Positions 49,357 to 60,688 are shown, counted from the first letter of the stretch. The stretch is DNA of 64,000 bases from Diplonema japonicum (GCA_964019335.1 OZ025650.1:931948-995947); one strand, 5' to 3'. A program made the numbers and translations. Notes: generated by a model from the sequence alone, not told the origin.

Positions 49357-51581
49357 ATGAACCACACACATGAGAGCACAGGGGGGGTGTCGAGCGTATT
49401 TGTTAACGGTCGTCTGTGTGTCTATGGAGGCCCAGTTCCAGATAAGGTGTGGCAGTTAGATGTGCAAGATTTCACATGGGATGAAATGCAGTGCCATGGA
49501 GACATCCCAGCTGCAAGGCACCACCATGCTGTGTGTACTTACAAAGATAGGATGTTGATTCATGGTGGGATGCTGCTGGAAGGCGGGCACGAGGAGCACC
49601 CAGTGTACTCGATGGACGTGTTGACGGGGAACTGGACCCACATCCTCACGTCAGGCGAGGCACCGACCACAAGGTCGCACCACACGGCAGTGGTCATCGA
49701 CGACATGATGGTCATATACGGTGGACGATGCTGCGCTGATAACCCCACTGCGCAAGAGCTGGAGGAGCAGAAGCGTGCAGGGTTCTTCGATGTCCACGTG
49801 CTTAACCTGCAACAGTTGAGGTGGTTCAGGATCGAACGGTACGACCCACTGGCCCCTATGTTGTGGGGTCACTCTGCTTCTGTCTTCAGGCATTTCATGA
49901 TAGTTTTTGGTGGTTTCGATGTCTCGGAGTCTCCGCCTGCCTCTATCTTTGCTGATGTTTCCACGACACCAGTGGCAACCCTTTCCAATACTGTCTTCAT
50001 CTACGATACGCAGCGTTGCGAGTGGAAAAAAGCTTCTCCACACCCAGGCCAAGCATGCCCTGTCCCACGAGCCCTCCATGCTGCCCATAACTTAGGGGCA
50101 CAAATGGTGGTTTATGGAGGTATAACAGTTGACAACAACGGACGACCCACTAACGTGCTGGATGCTTGGGTGTGGGACATATCTTCGGGGAACTGGACAC
50201 CATTTTCATTCGCGTTGAGTTACTGGAGTGGGAAGAAGCCTCTTGGTGCGGTTCTCCCTGGCAGCACAGCCCTGATGGTAGCAAACAACCAAACTGAAGT
50301 GCACTTTTATACTCTGAGCACCGGGACGTGGCAGACACAGATTTGTGACCCAGCTAAGCTTTATAAACCGACTGTTCCTATCGACTACGAGCCACCGCAG
50401 CCACAACCTCCACCGTTCAAGCCTGAACCAGAGCCTGAGCCTGAGCCTGAGCCTCAGGTACCTGTTTCGATGCCGTCAGTGACCACATCCCCCCTTGATA
50501 CTGGACCACTGCCTCTCACTGAGACAGCACAACCACAGCACCTCTATGAGGAGCATACATACCCGGTGCACCCCGAGCTTGTCCCGGAAGTGCACCCATA
50601 TCCATCCGACCCTTATGCCGAGGAGAGAAGGCGGAACCACATGGTTCTTGTACAGCAAGAAGAAAAAAAGCGAACTGAGCAGGTGGGCAGCCTAAGAGAG
50701 CGGATACTTGAAATGCAGGACCAATTGAACCATTACAGAAATATGCAGCACGAACAAGCACAGCCGAGGCACTCAGTAGACCACCCGGAGATAAGTCCTC
50801 AACGCAATACAACTTACGCTATCCCCGCTACCGCCAAGGATGCAGATGCACAAGATGCAGCGGGGCAGTACATGTCTCAGCTGATGGAGCAATTCACACA
50901 AGTGCAGCATCAGAATAGGAGATCACTGGACGAAGCACATGCAAGACACAGAGCTCAGATGGAGGAAGCGAGGCGGCTGCATGAAGAGAGATTGCGGTTG
51001 ATCAAACAACAGCAGCAAGAATACCAAGATGCCCAGCTGGAGCTTGCTCAGCTAGAAACAAAGCACGACAACGCCGAAGTACTGCGGAAGCAGACGGAAC
51101 TTCTTCAAGAACAACAGCGGCAGCTAGCCGAAGTGCAAAAGGTCGTGCCTCCTGTTGAAGAGGAGAAGCCTCGTCAGACTAGCGGGCTGCCAACTCAAGT
51201 GCGTTCTATGGCTGCTGCTGTCGATAAACTAACAAAAGCTTCTGAATTACGTGGTCCTTCCGTTACCACGGCCTTCCCACGAGGGATGGAAGAGGTAGCG
51301 GGGATACAGAATGCCATCAAGCAGATGAACACTGCTTTTATTAAACCTGCACACATTGATAACAGGGTACCTTCAATGCTGTCCCCTTCGAGGGAAGCTT
51401 CATTCAGCCCGGTGGCTGTACCGAACCACCTGCAGAACATCAAAAACCAAATAGCGAGAATTAACCGCACCACCCGGGAGGAATCCGAACGAGGGTTTTC
51501 AAAGAGGGTATGTCAACACGACACATGTTTAAATCTTTTCAGGTGTCGCCTCCCAGGCTGCGCCATGCTTCTGTAAACTAA
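49357..51581 (+). CDS. kelch-repeat protein with C-terminal coiled coil
   Basis: Exons 49357-51507 and 51543-51581 give 729 aa. The 35-nt intron (GTATG...TTTCAG) replaces a Cys-rich end by VSPPRLRHASVN. Residues about 5-330 form a kelch propeller of six blades (LCVYGG, MLIHGG, MMVIYGG, MIVFGGFD, MVVYGG). A Pro/Glu-rich linker (PEPEPEPEPEPQ) and a Gln/Glu-rich coiled coil (residues about 440-610) follow. Kelch plus coiled coil is a common scaffold layout. The start follows an AACAG; earlier in-frame ATGs (49312, 49339) precede that site. Confidence 0.8.
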
Positions 51582-51643
51582 GCCGTAGATATACTTAGAG
51601 TAGATAGTATTGCCGACTAGGCCACTAATCAGTCACCACAGGG

Positions 51644-53728
51644 ATGGGGGTCATTGAGCAGTTACGGCACGCTGAGGAGACGAGAAGCAGGCTGGCTGAT
51701 AATGTGCAGGTATTGCAGATTGAGAAGTCAGAGCTGCTGAGTGTCATCGACAGCATGAAGCAGGACAAAGGGCGCCTGGAAATGTGTTTGCACGGTGCCA
51801 TGGGGAGTGCACAAGGAAGAGAAGAAGAGCACCTAAAAGCCATCACAGAACTGAACAACGTAGTAGCAGAAAGGGATAAAAGCATTAGACTCTTGAGAGA
51901 GGCTGTGGAGACGAGCAAGGGGCATGAGCTTCTAATGGAGAATGAGCACCTTAAGGCAGAGAATCAGGATTTCCTCCATAGACTAAGCGCAGCACATATG
52001 GAGCTTGCGCAGTCTCAGCAGGCGCAGCCAGGCATTGCGCAGAAACATATTGAAGAATTGACAATGGAGAACACCGATCTTAAGAACGAGGTGCGTGCTA
52101 CAGAAGATTTTTACCTCAAGAAAACAGAGAACCTTGAGGCCACCGTGCAAGAGCTCATACAGCTCGTGGAAAGCTCAAAAACTGACAGGGCTTTAGAAAG
52201 GGACAACGTGAAGATGCAGCTGCCCACCGCCAGCTACGTGTCCGCATCGGCACTCTCACAGGAAACGGAAATTGCTAGAGAGCACTTGGCTTTAGAAGAC
52301 AAAATCACAGAGCTCGAGGTGGTCAACAAAAAGTTAGTATCTGCGCTGCAAGAAACAGCGCATGCGTGCTTGGAGCAAGAAAGGGAGAGCCAAAGGGCGC
52401 AAGAGGGCACCGCCGCACACTCGATGGAGCACCATTTAGACCAGCTTAACATCGAGAGGAGTGAGATGCAAGATGTGATGCACAAAATCCTCACGAACGG
52501 CGTAGATGTGGAAGGTATCATCAGCGATATGAAGACGTCTTTTGAAGAAACACTTATAAAGGTTCAGGACAACAATACGCACCTACATGGCATCGTGAGT
52601 CATGCAATGACTCTGCAAAAGCTCCTTAAAGCTGAAAGCGATATGAAAACCAAGCAGCTAGAAGCGCTTGCGACAGCTGATGATAGTGCTGTGATGCAGC
52701 TGTTGGAAGAGACGAACAGCCATACATCCACTGTTACCGCACTCCAGCTAAGGATCACGGAACTTACGTTTCAGACACGCAACCTAGAAGGCGAGTTGCT
52801 TGATGCCAGAACAGAGCTAGAGATGGTCGCAAAGTCTGTCGTCGCCAATGACGAGCCCAGTATTGCTCTTGTCAATATCCTTAAGGGGCTCCTGCAACAC
52901 CAAAGGGATATTACCAGAGCTGCTGTTAAGGAATGCATCACCAACGACGATATAGTGTGTCAGCTGCAAGAATGCCTTGCAACCTTCAACGAGAGACCTA
53001 AAACACAGGCAATGAAGGAAAACTGCAAAAACTGCAATGAGCTCCACACCTATGTTAGTGATATGGAAGACTTAATGGTCGAGAAAGAAGAAGCTTTAGC
53101 TGAGCTGCAGAAAGAAAATTCATGGAGGCAGGAGCAAATGCTTGACATGGAGGAAACAGGGGTTAAAATAGTAACCATGCGAGAGCAGATTGAACAACTG
53201 AATGCACATATTCAGCAAGTAGAGTCCGAGAGGTCACTGCTCCAAGAGAAATGGGACGAACTTGTAAAAGAGCACACAACAACTATGCAGCTGACTAAAG
53301 TAGCGTTGCAAGAACGCAAAGAGCAGTGCACCAGGTTAAAGGAGCAACTACAGGTAAAGGAAGGTTCCGACCAACGGCAGCAGCTAAGCAACAGGAATAG
53401 CACACAAAAGGGCATACCCGACAGGAACAGTGAGGTAGATGATATCCTTTGCTCAGCACTGAGCAAATGGAGCGTGCGCCACACAGCAGCAACAACGAAA
53501 GAACTCGCAAGGTGTGTCGCGAGTGTTCCCTTTAACGCCATGCGCGACGCAGTAGAACTCCTTGCAAGCTCCCTTGACATTTACCACGCTAATGACCTCG
53601 GCTGCCATGACATTGTGCCCCTCGTGATGCGGTGCATCAACAGAGTAAAAGGCACAGGGCCCAGTTCAAGAGACTCCAACATTATCAACACACACGTAGA
53701 CCCTGTCAAGGTGAGGTCTTACATATGA
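51644..53728 (+). CDS. long coiled-coil protein
   Basis: 694 aa, almost entirely heptad-patterned coiled coil from residue 3 to about 580 (MGVIEQLRHAEETRSRLADN...), with a small globular C-terminal part (residues about 600-690, DDILCSALSKWSVRHTAATT...). A single C-N-C pair occurs at ENCKNCNELHTY. Such proteins are usually basal-body, flagellar or Golgi scaffolds. The start is two bases after CACCACAG. The end VDPVKVRSYI may be altered if an unseen intron begins at the GTGAGG in the last codons, but no convincing downstream exon was found. Confidence 0.7.
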   Translation: MGVIEQLRHAEETRSRLADNVQVLQIEKSELLSVIDSMKQDKGRLEMCLHGAMGSAQGREEEHLKAITELNNVVAERDKSIRLLREAVETSKGHELLMENEHLKAENQDFLHRLSAAHMELAQSQQAQPGIAQKHIEELTMENTDLKNEVRATEDFYLKKTENLEATVQELIQLVESSKTDRALERDNVKMQLPTASYVSASALSQETEIAREHLALEDKITELEVVNKKLVSALQETAHACLEQERESQRAQEGTAAHSMEHHLDQLNIERSEMQDVMHKILTNGVDVEGIISDMKTSFEETLIKVQDNNTHLHGIVSHAMTLQKLLKAESDMKTKQLEALATADDSAVMQLLEETNSHTSTVTALQLRITELTFQTRNLEGELLDARTELEMVAKSVVANDEPSIALVNILKGLLQHQRDITRAAVKECITNDDIVCQLQECLATFNERPKTQAMKENCKNCNELHTYVSDMEDLMVEKEEALAELQKENSWRQEQMLDMEETGVKIVTMREQIEQLNAHIQQVESERSLLQEKWDELVKEHTTTMQLTKVALQERKEQCTRLKEQLQVKEGSDQRQQLSNRNSTQKGIPDRNSEVDDILCSALSKWSVRHTAATTKELARCVASVPFNAMRDAVELLASSLDIYHANDLGCHDIVPLVMRCINRVKGTGPSSRDSNIINTHVDPVKVRSYI

Positions 53729-53813
53729 TTGTTTTCCAACATCAATTTTTGCACTTCTTATGACTTATTATTGTTTGTTCGACACCTTAAAATTCCTCAG
53801 TATTTCTTGAAAA

Positions 53814-54463
53814 ATGGGTCGTGACGTTACCGGACTTAAGAAGCAGGTGGCCAGGAGGACCACTCCCTCGTCCACCAACCCCTACATCTACCTGCTGGTG
53901 AAGATCTACAGGTTCCTTGCCCGCCGTGCTGAGTGCCCCTTCAACAAGGTATGCAAGCTTCACATGTCACATTCGTAGGTTGTCCTTCACCGCCTGATGA
54001 TGAGCCGCACCAACCTCCCCCCCATGACTCTGTCCCGCATTGCCCTGAACATGAAGGGGAGGGAGGACAAGACCTGTGTGGTTGTTGGTACCGTTACTGA
54101 CGACACCCGCCTTGCTGAGGTGCCCAAGTTGAAGGTTGCGGCCCTCCGTTTCACCGAGACCGCTCGTGCCCGTATCCTCAAGGCCGGTGGTGAGGTCATG
54201 ACTCTTGACCAGCTCGCCATGGTCGCCCCCAAGGTATTTCGCCACCATTTACACAGAATAGTATACACCTTTAATTACAGGGGTCCAACACCGTACTCCT
54301 CCGTGGCAAGCGTGCCGCGCGTACTGTCTACAAGCACTTCGGGGCACCTGGTGTGCCGGGCAGCCACGCCCGCCCGTACATCAACGGGACTTCCAAGACT
54401 GGCCGCAAGCACGAGCGTGGCCGTGGTCGCAGGGCTGGCAAGGCTTTCAAGGTCAAGGCGTGA
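53814..54463 (+). CDS. RPL18: ribosomal protein eL18, copy 1
   Basis: Exons 53814-53948, 53979-54233 and 54281-54463 encode 190 aa. eL18 landmarks: [60 protein letters not shown] and [12 protein letters not shown]. Introns are 30 nt (unique to this copy) and 47 nt (identical in copy 2). The third intron of copy 2 is absent, with CGCAG joined directly to GGCTGG. eL18 is a 60S subunit protein. The ATG is 13 nt after CCTCAG. The protein is identical or nearly so to copy 2, which suggests recent duplication or gene conversion. Confidence 0.95.
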
Positions 54464-54625
54464 TAAGTTTCGATGGTTATTTCCCCATTCCCCCGTTTCA
54501 TTTTTGCTTGCAAAAGATCATTTCCCCTTCTATCAAGTCCGTGCGGTCCCCAGTCTTCGTATCACTGTCTCGCTAGCCGTGTCACTCTAATATGCAACTC
54601 AGTCAAGAAAAAAAAAAAGAAAAAT

Positions 54626-55318
54626 ATGGGTCGCGACGTTACCGGACTTAAGAAGCAGGTGGCCAGGAGGACCACTCCCTCGTCCACCAACCCCTACATC
54701 TACCTGCTGGTGAAGATCTACAGGTTCCTCGCCCGCCGTGCTGAGTGCCCCTTCAACAAGGTATGAACTTAAGCGGCATGCCACCACAATATACAGGTTG
54801 TCCTTCACCGCCTGATGATGAGCCGCACCAACCTCCCCCCCATGACTCTGTCCCGCATTGCCCTGAACATGAAGGGGAGGGAGGACAAGACCTGTGTGGT
54901 TGTTGGTACCGTTACTGACGACACCCGCCTTGCTGAGGTGCCCAAGTTGAAGGTTGCGGCCCTCCGTTTCACCGAGACCGCTCGTGCCCGTATCCTCAAG
55001 GCCGGTGGTGAGGTCATGACTCTTGACCAGCTCGCCATGGTCGCCCCCAAGGTATTTCGCCACCATTTACACAGAATAGTATACACCTTTAATTACAGGG
55101 GTCCAACACCGTACTCCTCCGTGGCAAGCGTGCCGCGCGTACTGTCTACAAGCACTTCGGGGCACCTGGTGTGCCGGGCAGCCACGCCCGCCCGTACATC
55201 AACGGGACTTCCAAGACTGGCCGCAAGCACGAGCGTGGCCGTGGTCGCAGGTATGTCACAAATACTCATCAGCCTACCAACTTACAGGGCTGGCAAGGCC
55301 TTCAAGGTCAAGGCGTAA
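54626..55318 (+). CDS. RPL18: ribosomal protein eL18, copy 2
   Basis: Exons 54626-54760, 54797-55051, 55099-55250 and 55288-55318 encode 190 aa matching copy 1. Intron 1 is 36 nt with a sequence unlike copy 1 beyond its splice ends, intron 2 is the same 47 nt as copy 1, and intron 3 (37 nt, 55251-55287, GTATG...TACAG) is present only here, between CGCAG and GGCTGG. The last codon usage differs slightly (stop TAA here, TGA in copy 1). The spacer between the copies is 162 nt and not shared. An acceptor-like AACTCAG lies upstream of the ATG. Confidence 0.95.
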
Positions 55319-55387
55319 GCATTTTAGTCGCATCATTATTTTTAGTTTATCTCAAAACATACCAGACATCACCGCAACGCAGGAGTA

Positions 55388-57232
55388 ATGGGGGATGCTG
55401 ATGTAAGCGAAGATGGGGCAGAGAGGAACTTATACAAGAGGTTGCTTACGGCAGACTGCAACAAGCGAGAGGAGGCAATTACGGATGTTATCGGCTCTTT
55501 AAAGAACTTGGCGTCTTCGGCACTTCGGGGGGGAAACGAGGCCATTATGATGTTCGTGGCTGTGCACGGTCCCTATATCGTGACTAATGCACGCCAATGT
55601 CCATTTGAAGACATTTCTGTAGCTTTCAGTGACCTGCTGGCATGGGCGAAGAAGACATGCATGCTAGAGATTGAGGCGATGCTTGACGAGGACGAGGATG
55701 ACGCATCCTCTGACGTTGACAGGGATGATGTTCTAGTCTCGCATCACAGCTTACACAAATACCCAAAGAGAGAGAGTAGGAGGAAGCGCTCGTCTGTGGA
55801 CGGTAGCGACACGGAGTCGGTGTCCGAAGGGAACACAAGCAGCCATTCATCTAACGAAAGTAAAGGGCGGAGCGCGCAGCTGCTATCAAGCACGTCCTGC
55901 TCTATGTTCATCTCGCCTGCGGAAATCGAACCTGTCCTCACTGAGCATCACGAGATAAAGTATCTTTATCAGCAAGTCTTCCTGAAAGAGGGCGAGGTCC
56001 CGAACTGGCTGCGAGTGCTATCCTGCAAACCAGAGGTGACACTGAAGATTTACCGGACGCTGGACACCATGACTTCCATTGGCCCCCTCCCCCCTCCTTC
56101 GAGGTGGTACATTGCCCTCATGGTTGCATCTCTTTGCAGATCGGAGTACTGGATTAATAGGTGCGAAAACGCGTTCTGCCGAGTAGGCGGCTCGGAGGAT
56201 TGGATTACCAACGGTGTCCATGAAGACCCGAAGCTCGCAGCCTTTGCTCCCTTCAACATCAATTTGGCCACCGCACCATGGCTCATTACACCGGAGACAA
56301 TTCGAGACTTGGTGGATGGAGGCTGGACGTTGCCGGAGCTTGTGCAGGCTGTCGTAATTGCGTCACAGATGCTGTCGCTGTGCTCAATAGCGAAGGGCGT
56401 GGGTCTGATTTGCGATGGTGCGAAGGGGTACAAGTGCGAGATGCCTGGTGTGGGGATGAAGCATTGCCAGTCGTCGGAAGAGCTGACTGACATGTTGGAC
56501 GCGCTGAACGGTGGCGGAGATCCTCTGCCAGGGACGACACCACTCGAGACGTTCCACAAGCTAGTTGAGGACGATGTGTACGACGAGGGCAACGCAGCCA
56601 GCTGTGAGCCTGAACGGCTGACGTCAATAAGTGGGAACCATGCGAACACGATGTTCCAGGGGTTCAGAGAGAGGGGGACGTCTAAGACGCACTCGTACCT
56701 AAGGCTTTCGGAGTACAACTGGAGGGATGACTCATGTTGTGTTGTTGAACAGTTGCTGAGCGGTGACCTCGCAAGCCAGATGGACAATGTGTTCAGCACG
56801 GTGGCTACTATGACTGACAACGACATGTTTGGGAGTGTGCACGGCATTGACACCACACGGCTGCGGAGGATGGTGTGGTACTACGTTCATGGTCTGTATG
56901 GCATCGTGGCTGATGATATGGACTACAGTAGCATCAACTCTCTTGTAGGGATCAAGAAGGCAGGCATTGTCACTCTTAAAAAGTTCATTAAATATGTCGG
57001 GTGCCTCACTGGCAGTGTGGGCATGTTGGAATACCACTTCGACCACCGCTACACACAGGTATTTCAAGGAAAAAGGGGGGGAAATGGGAAACAAAACAAA
57101 AAACAGCCCTTTTCATCAAAAGACAAAGTACATATCACATTGCTAGCTGCTGAGGCACGCATGCAGGCTGCGCTTATTTATAGTATGCGTGCGTCCGCGA
57201 AGTATTTGGCATCAAAGTCACAAAAGAGCTAA
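55388..57232 (+). CDS. sestrin-like protein
   Basis: Exons 55388-57058 and 57107-57232 encode 598 aa if the 48-nt GTATTT...AACAG intron is removed; it is divisible by three but interrupts the conserved join to [20 protein letters not shown]. Sestrin signatures: [61 protein letters not shown] and [20 protein letters not shown]. Sestrins are leucine-sensing or stress regulators of GATOR2/TORC1 in animals. By recalled alignment the peroxidase-type Cys and His of the N-terminal half are not conserved (Ser and Cys instead). The N-terminal third has a long acidic, Ser-rich insert. Confidence 0.85.
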   Translation: MGDADVSEDGAERNLYKRLLTADCNKREEAITDVIGSLKNLASSALRGGNEAIMMFVAVHGPYIVTNARQCPFEDISVAFSDLLAWAKKTCMLEIEAMLDEDEDDASSDVDRDDVLVSHHSLHKYPKRESRRKRSSVDGSDTESVSEGNTSSHSSNESKGRSAQLLSSTSCSMFISPAEIEPVLTEHHEIKYLYQQVFLKEGEVPNWLRVLSCKPEVTLKIYRTLDTMTSIGPLPPPSRWYIALMVASLCRSEYWINRCENAFCRVGGSEDWITNGVHEDPKLAAFAPFNINLATAPWLITPETIRDLVDGGWTLPELVQAVVIASQMLSLCSIAKGVGLICDGAKGYKCEMPGVGMKHCQSSEELTDMLDALNGGGDPLPGTTPLETFHKLVEDDVYDEGNAASCEPERLTSISGNHANTMFQGFRERGTSKTHSYLRLSEYNWRDDSCCVVEQLLSGDLASQMDNVFSTVATMTDNDMFGSVHGIDTTRLRRMVWYYVHGLYGIVADDMDYSSINSLVGIKKAGIVTLKKFIKYVGCLTGSVGMLEYHFDHRYTQVFQGKRGGNGKQNKKQPFSSKDKVHITLLAAEARMQAALIYSMRASAKYLASKSQKS

Positions 57233-59254
57233 AAGAATCAGTCATCAAGAAAACGAGAAGAGAAAATGAGGGAGGATTTAAAACAGACAAGAGATTTCCC
57301 TTTCTCACTCTTTTGATTCCCTCCTGTTTGTTTTGTTTGTGTTCAGTTTAAGAAATGACAGAGGAATTTTTCTCTTTTTTTTTTTTTTTTTTGCTCTTTA
57401 TTAATGATATATAGTGTATCCATACTTTTTAGGTATCTAGGTCGGGACTCCGTGATCAGGGAGATTGTTAGATGTCGTGCTATAAACTACTTTGAACGTT
57501 GAGCCGACAAATTTCGTTTTTAATTTTCCATTATGCCTGGCTTGAATAGATCCGTTTGGTTTCTATTTCTTTCTTAGCTTCATTAGGTATCAGTATGGTG
57601 GAGCTAACTCACTTGTTTTCCCCACCTTTCGTTTGTTGTCACTGTAGCAGGGTAAATAGAGCATGAGGCAGCTATAGCAGCAGGCAGCAACTAGAAAATA
57701 ACAAAAAATAAATAAATGTGCCTGTGCGGTTAGTAAGCCGCGCCTATTTCCTTGGGAGGTTTCTTTTTTCTTTCAAGTCCTCCTCGGAGCCTAGGGCATC
57801 TGGGTCTAAGAAGGCGTCGTAGCATTATCCTAGGCACCTGTCGGACTCCTGCGAAACTCATTTTCGTTCTTTTGCTTTTTTCTTTGCTCATTTCCTTTTC
57901 CAATCATCATAGATAGCAGGAGGGCGAGGGTTTTCTTTTTTTTAGTTTGTAGTACGTATGGTCGGTTATGGAATGGCAAGGAGGGGAGGTTCTTTTGCAC
58001 CGTGCCCTCCTTGCGAGAAGGGAGAGAAGCCTCCGCATCTCCCGCTATCTGTGTTTATCATGTTGCTTTTCTTTTTATTTGTCCCTTCATCCCGTTGTCC
58101 CCGCTCCCTCCCCCTTAACAGCAGTTCAGGTTACATAAAAGCTCTTTCCTTATCATAACACATTCACTTCTGGCCGTGCCTCTTGCTCACCCCGAGGCAC
58201 TTTCTGAAAGGCTGTCTGTAACATGCAGGCAGTATGCACACATGAATGATGCAACAACTGAAACAGCCTTGCCTATGTCTTGTTCTTCTCCTCCTTTTCC
58301 CCTTTGTTAGATTGTGTTGCTTAGACTCAATAACGGGGAGGCAGAGCGAAAGGGAAGGGAGGAAAAAAGAGAAAACCTAGCTTTGTACCGTTCAGCGGTG
58401 GTCTAGCACTAAGAATACAAATCGGGGGGAAAAAAGGAAAGAAAAAAAAAGAAACTCTTGGATTTGCGAAAGTGGCGGGGTGCACCCTCCTTCACTTTTG
58501 CTTGTTCGAGTGTTAAGTGCTTCCTTCTCTGTCAACAATATTATTCTTTGATCTGTTTTAAGTTATGGCCCCCCATCCCCCACCACTCTGCTCCAAAGGG
58601 AGGGACCAACGAAAAAAGAAGTAAAAGAAGAAAGAGAAAAGAGAAGAATACTGTAAAACCAGAGTTAATAATGGCATGCAGCAGTATAGTGGATAACATG
58701 GTGAAACAGTTGGAGTTTGTACCCATGCATGTTGAATGCAGGATAAACTGCCAAGGTAGGACATTTGCCCATTGAAATCTGATCCCATGACACATGGCAT
58801 CACCGGTTTTGCAGTTTTGATACTTTTTCACCAAATAAATGTTGTCATTTATTAATGGTTAGATAGGTATTCATTTTTTACAGTAAGAATTATGTCTTTC
58901 TTTTTCTTTCTTTTTTCCCCCAACTTCCTTCCTTTTTTGAATAAGTTTTTAATGCTTTTACAGTGTCAAATATTTCAGGCTCCAAACAGTCAACTTTTAA
59001 TATGTACAGGAGGAACTACGACACAGGTTCTTTTCCTTGGTGCTTCCTTAGTTTAGGCAACGAATAGAAAGGATCACCGAGTGAAGGTCAGGAAGTCTCG
59101 GTCAACCTACAACGAGTACGCTTGACAAGAATGATGGATCCAGTCATCTTTTCCCTGCACTTCCATATGTTTGAGAAGACAAGCACTAAAGCAGCTACGC
59201 GTTCACAGATGCTGGGACGAGGTTAAGGTTCTTGGTGTGTGCGTGAGCGAGTTC
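57233..59254. other. 2-kb gene-poor region
   Basis: No gene with coding character on either strand. Composition is mixed with T and A/G-rich tracts (T run near 57378-57392, A/G-rich near 58430-58460). A small hairpin-prone GCGG...CCGC lies near 57726. The left-hand plus-strand cluster ends here and repeat-rich sequence begins to the right. Confidence 0.55.
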
Positions 59255-59570
59255 TTCGAGCACACGCACCCTCACAGACACGAACACGAACACACGCACG
59301 CACACAAGCGCAGACACGCACACCCACACAAACACGAACACACACACAACACAGACTGCCAGAAACACACGCACACCCACACAGACACACGCACACCCGC
59401 ACAGACACGAACACGAACACAACAGGACACACACGTACACAGGCACAGACGCACACACGCACGCACACAGACACACCCACACACAGACGCACCCGCCACA
59501 GACACACCCACACCCGCACCCGCACAGACACGAATACAACACAGACACACGCGCGTAAACCCGCAAACCC
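59255..59570. repeat. AC-rich degenerate minisatellite
   Basis: About 300 nt built from ACAC units interrupted by G/C (CACACGCAC, CACAGACACGAACACG and similar). All six frames are open in parts, giving artefactual His/Thr or Cys/Val repeats. It ends in a short AAACCCGC run. Confidence 0.9.
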
Positions 59571-59730
59571 CTTTGCGGAACTTTTTTTCTTTTTTAGAAA
59601 AAGATTTTTGCACTTAGAAGAAGAAATTCTTTTTCTTCCTTCTTTTTCTTTTTTTTTTTTTCCAATTTTAAAAAACCAAGTGATTGCTTTTATTTCTCGT
59701 GCGGGTTTGCGGGTTTGCGGAAAGCCCGTT
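59552..59730. repeat. inverted AAACCCGC / GCGGGTTT motifs flanking T/A tracts
   Basis: GTAAACCCGCAAACCCC lies at about 59552 and the inverse GCGGGTTTGCGGGTTTGCGG at about 59702. Between them are poly-T and A/G tracts. The same octamer forms a longer array at 63770-63890. Confidence 0.7.
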
Positions 59731-59903
59731 GCACGACTTACCATGTGACCCCGGTCCCCCCAAAAAAAAGAAAGGGGTCGGGAATTATTTGGGAAATTTG
59801 GAGCGGAAAAATCCCCGAAAAAAAAAAGAATTATTTGGGAAAAAACACATTATTTGGGAGGGAATTATTCGGGCCCCCCCTTTAGTTAAAATTGTATTAT
59901 GCC

Positions 59904-59942
59904 ACCAACGATTCTAAAGCTACAGTTTCTGTACTTTATTGG
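59904..59942. repeat. 39-bp dispersed repeat, copy 1
   Basis: Begins ACCAACGATTCTAAAGC and ends TACTTTATTGG, with an internal ACAGTTTCTGT palindrome. It is identical to copies at 60510 and 61849. On the minus strand it starts CCAATAAAG, containing a poly(A)-signal hexamer. Similarity to copy 2 continues for about 40 nt on the right (TGGTGCCTGC), and a GGCC...AAAGGATCCCC block about 90 nt further right recurs next to copy 3. Confidence 0.93.
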
Positions 59943-60509
59943 TCGTTCGTGTTCTGCTGGTGCCTGCCGCCTCTGCCTGGGTTTGCCGCTGCGTCCGTCG
60001 TCCGTCGTCGCCGTCGTTTGGGGGGGTTGTTTTGCCCGTCGGCCTGCCCGCTTACCGAAAGGATCCCCCTGTGCTGTGTATCCGCTTTCGTTGTGACCGT
60101 TGCTGAATACGAAGTAGAAAAAAAAAAAAGTAAACAAAACAAAAAAAAGAAAGCAACAACAAAAAAATGAAAAGAGGTTTTTTTTTAATTCAAAGTATCT
60201 TTTTGTTTTTGATGTTGGCAGGCACTAAAACAACCTTCATACGCTAACCACATCAAAATCAAAATCTATATCTTGGACTAAAAAAAAAACACCCACTCTT
60301 CGGAGTTAAGGGAGCTTTTTGTGCGACTCCCCCTCTTTTTTGGGCAGCACCTATCTATACCTTTCCTTTTCCTTTTCCTTTTCCATTTTCCTTTACTATA
60401 TTTTCTATACCTTTATTTTATACCTTGTACCTTAGTTTTAATTAAAATATTTTTAATAAAAAAAAAAAAAAAAAAAACATTCATTATTTCATTATTTCAT
60501 TATTTCATT

Positions 60510-60548
60510 ACCAACGATTCTAAAGCTACAGTTTCTGTACTTTATTGG
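60510..60548. repeat. 39-bp dispersed repeat, copy 2
   Basis: Identical to copy 1. It is preceded by an A run and four ATTTCATT-type units (60480-60510). On the minus strand it lies about 140 nt downstream of the SPRY-like gene's stop codon, in position to supply a 3' end signal. Confidence 0.93.
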
Positions 60549-60688
60549 TCGTCTGTGTTTTTGTTGGTGCCTGCTGCGTCCGCTCGGTGTCCGTTCGTCT
60601 CCAAGTCCGGAGTAAAGAGGTACCATCCTGAAGATCATCATGCAGCTCGTTGCGGTGCTTAACGCGTTCGGCCGTTTCAATCCTTTAG

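Noticed and set aside
53729-53800. Continuation of the coiled-coil gene through an intron ending at CCTCAG 53800
   Set aside because: That intron would be about 98 nt, twice the others, and its acceptor lies where the eL18 leader begins; the short stop is simpler.
57958-58158. 66-aa frame in the gene-poor region
   Set aside because: Composition follows the T/C-rich spacer, with no acceptor-like site or conserved motif.
58485-58530. tRNA-like B-box word GTTCGAG near 58505
   Set aside because: No matching A box, acceptor stem or cloverleaf could be built around it.
59171-59748. Overlapping His/Thr-rich and Cys/Val-rich frames in the AC-rich region
   Set aside because: All frames are open because the repeat lacks stops; composition is pure repeat.
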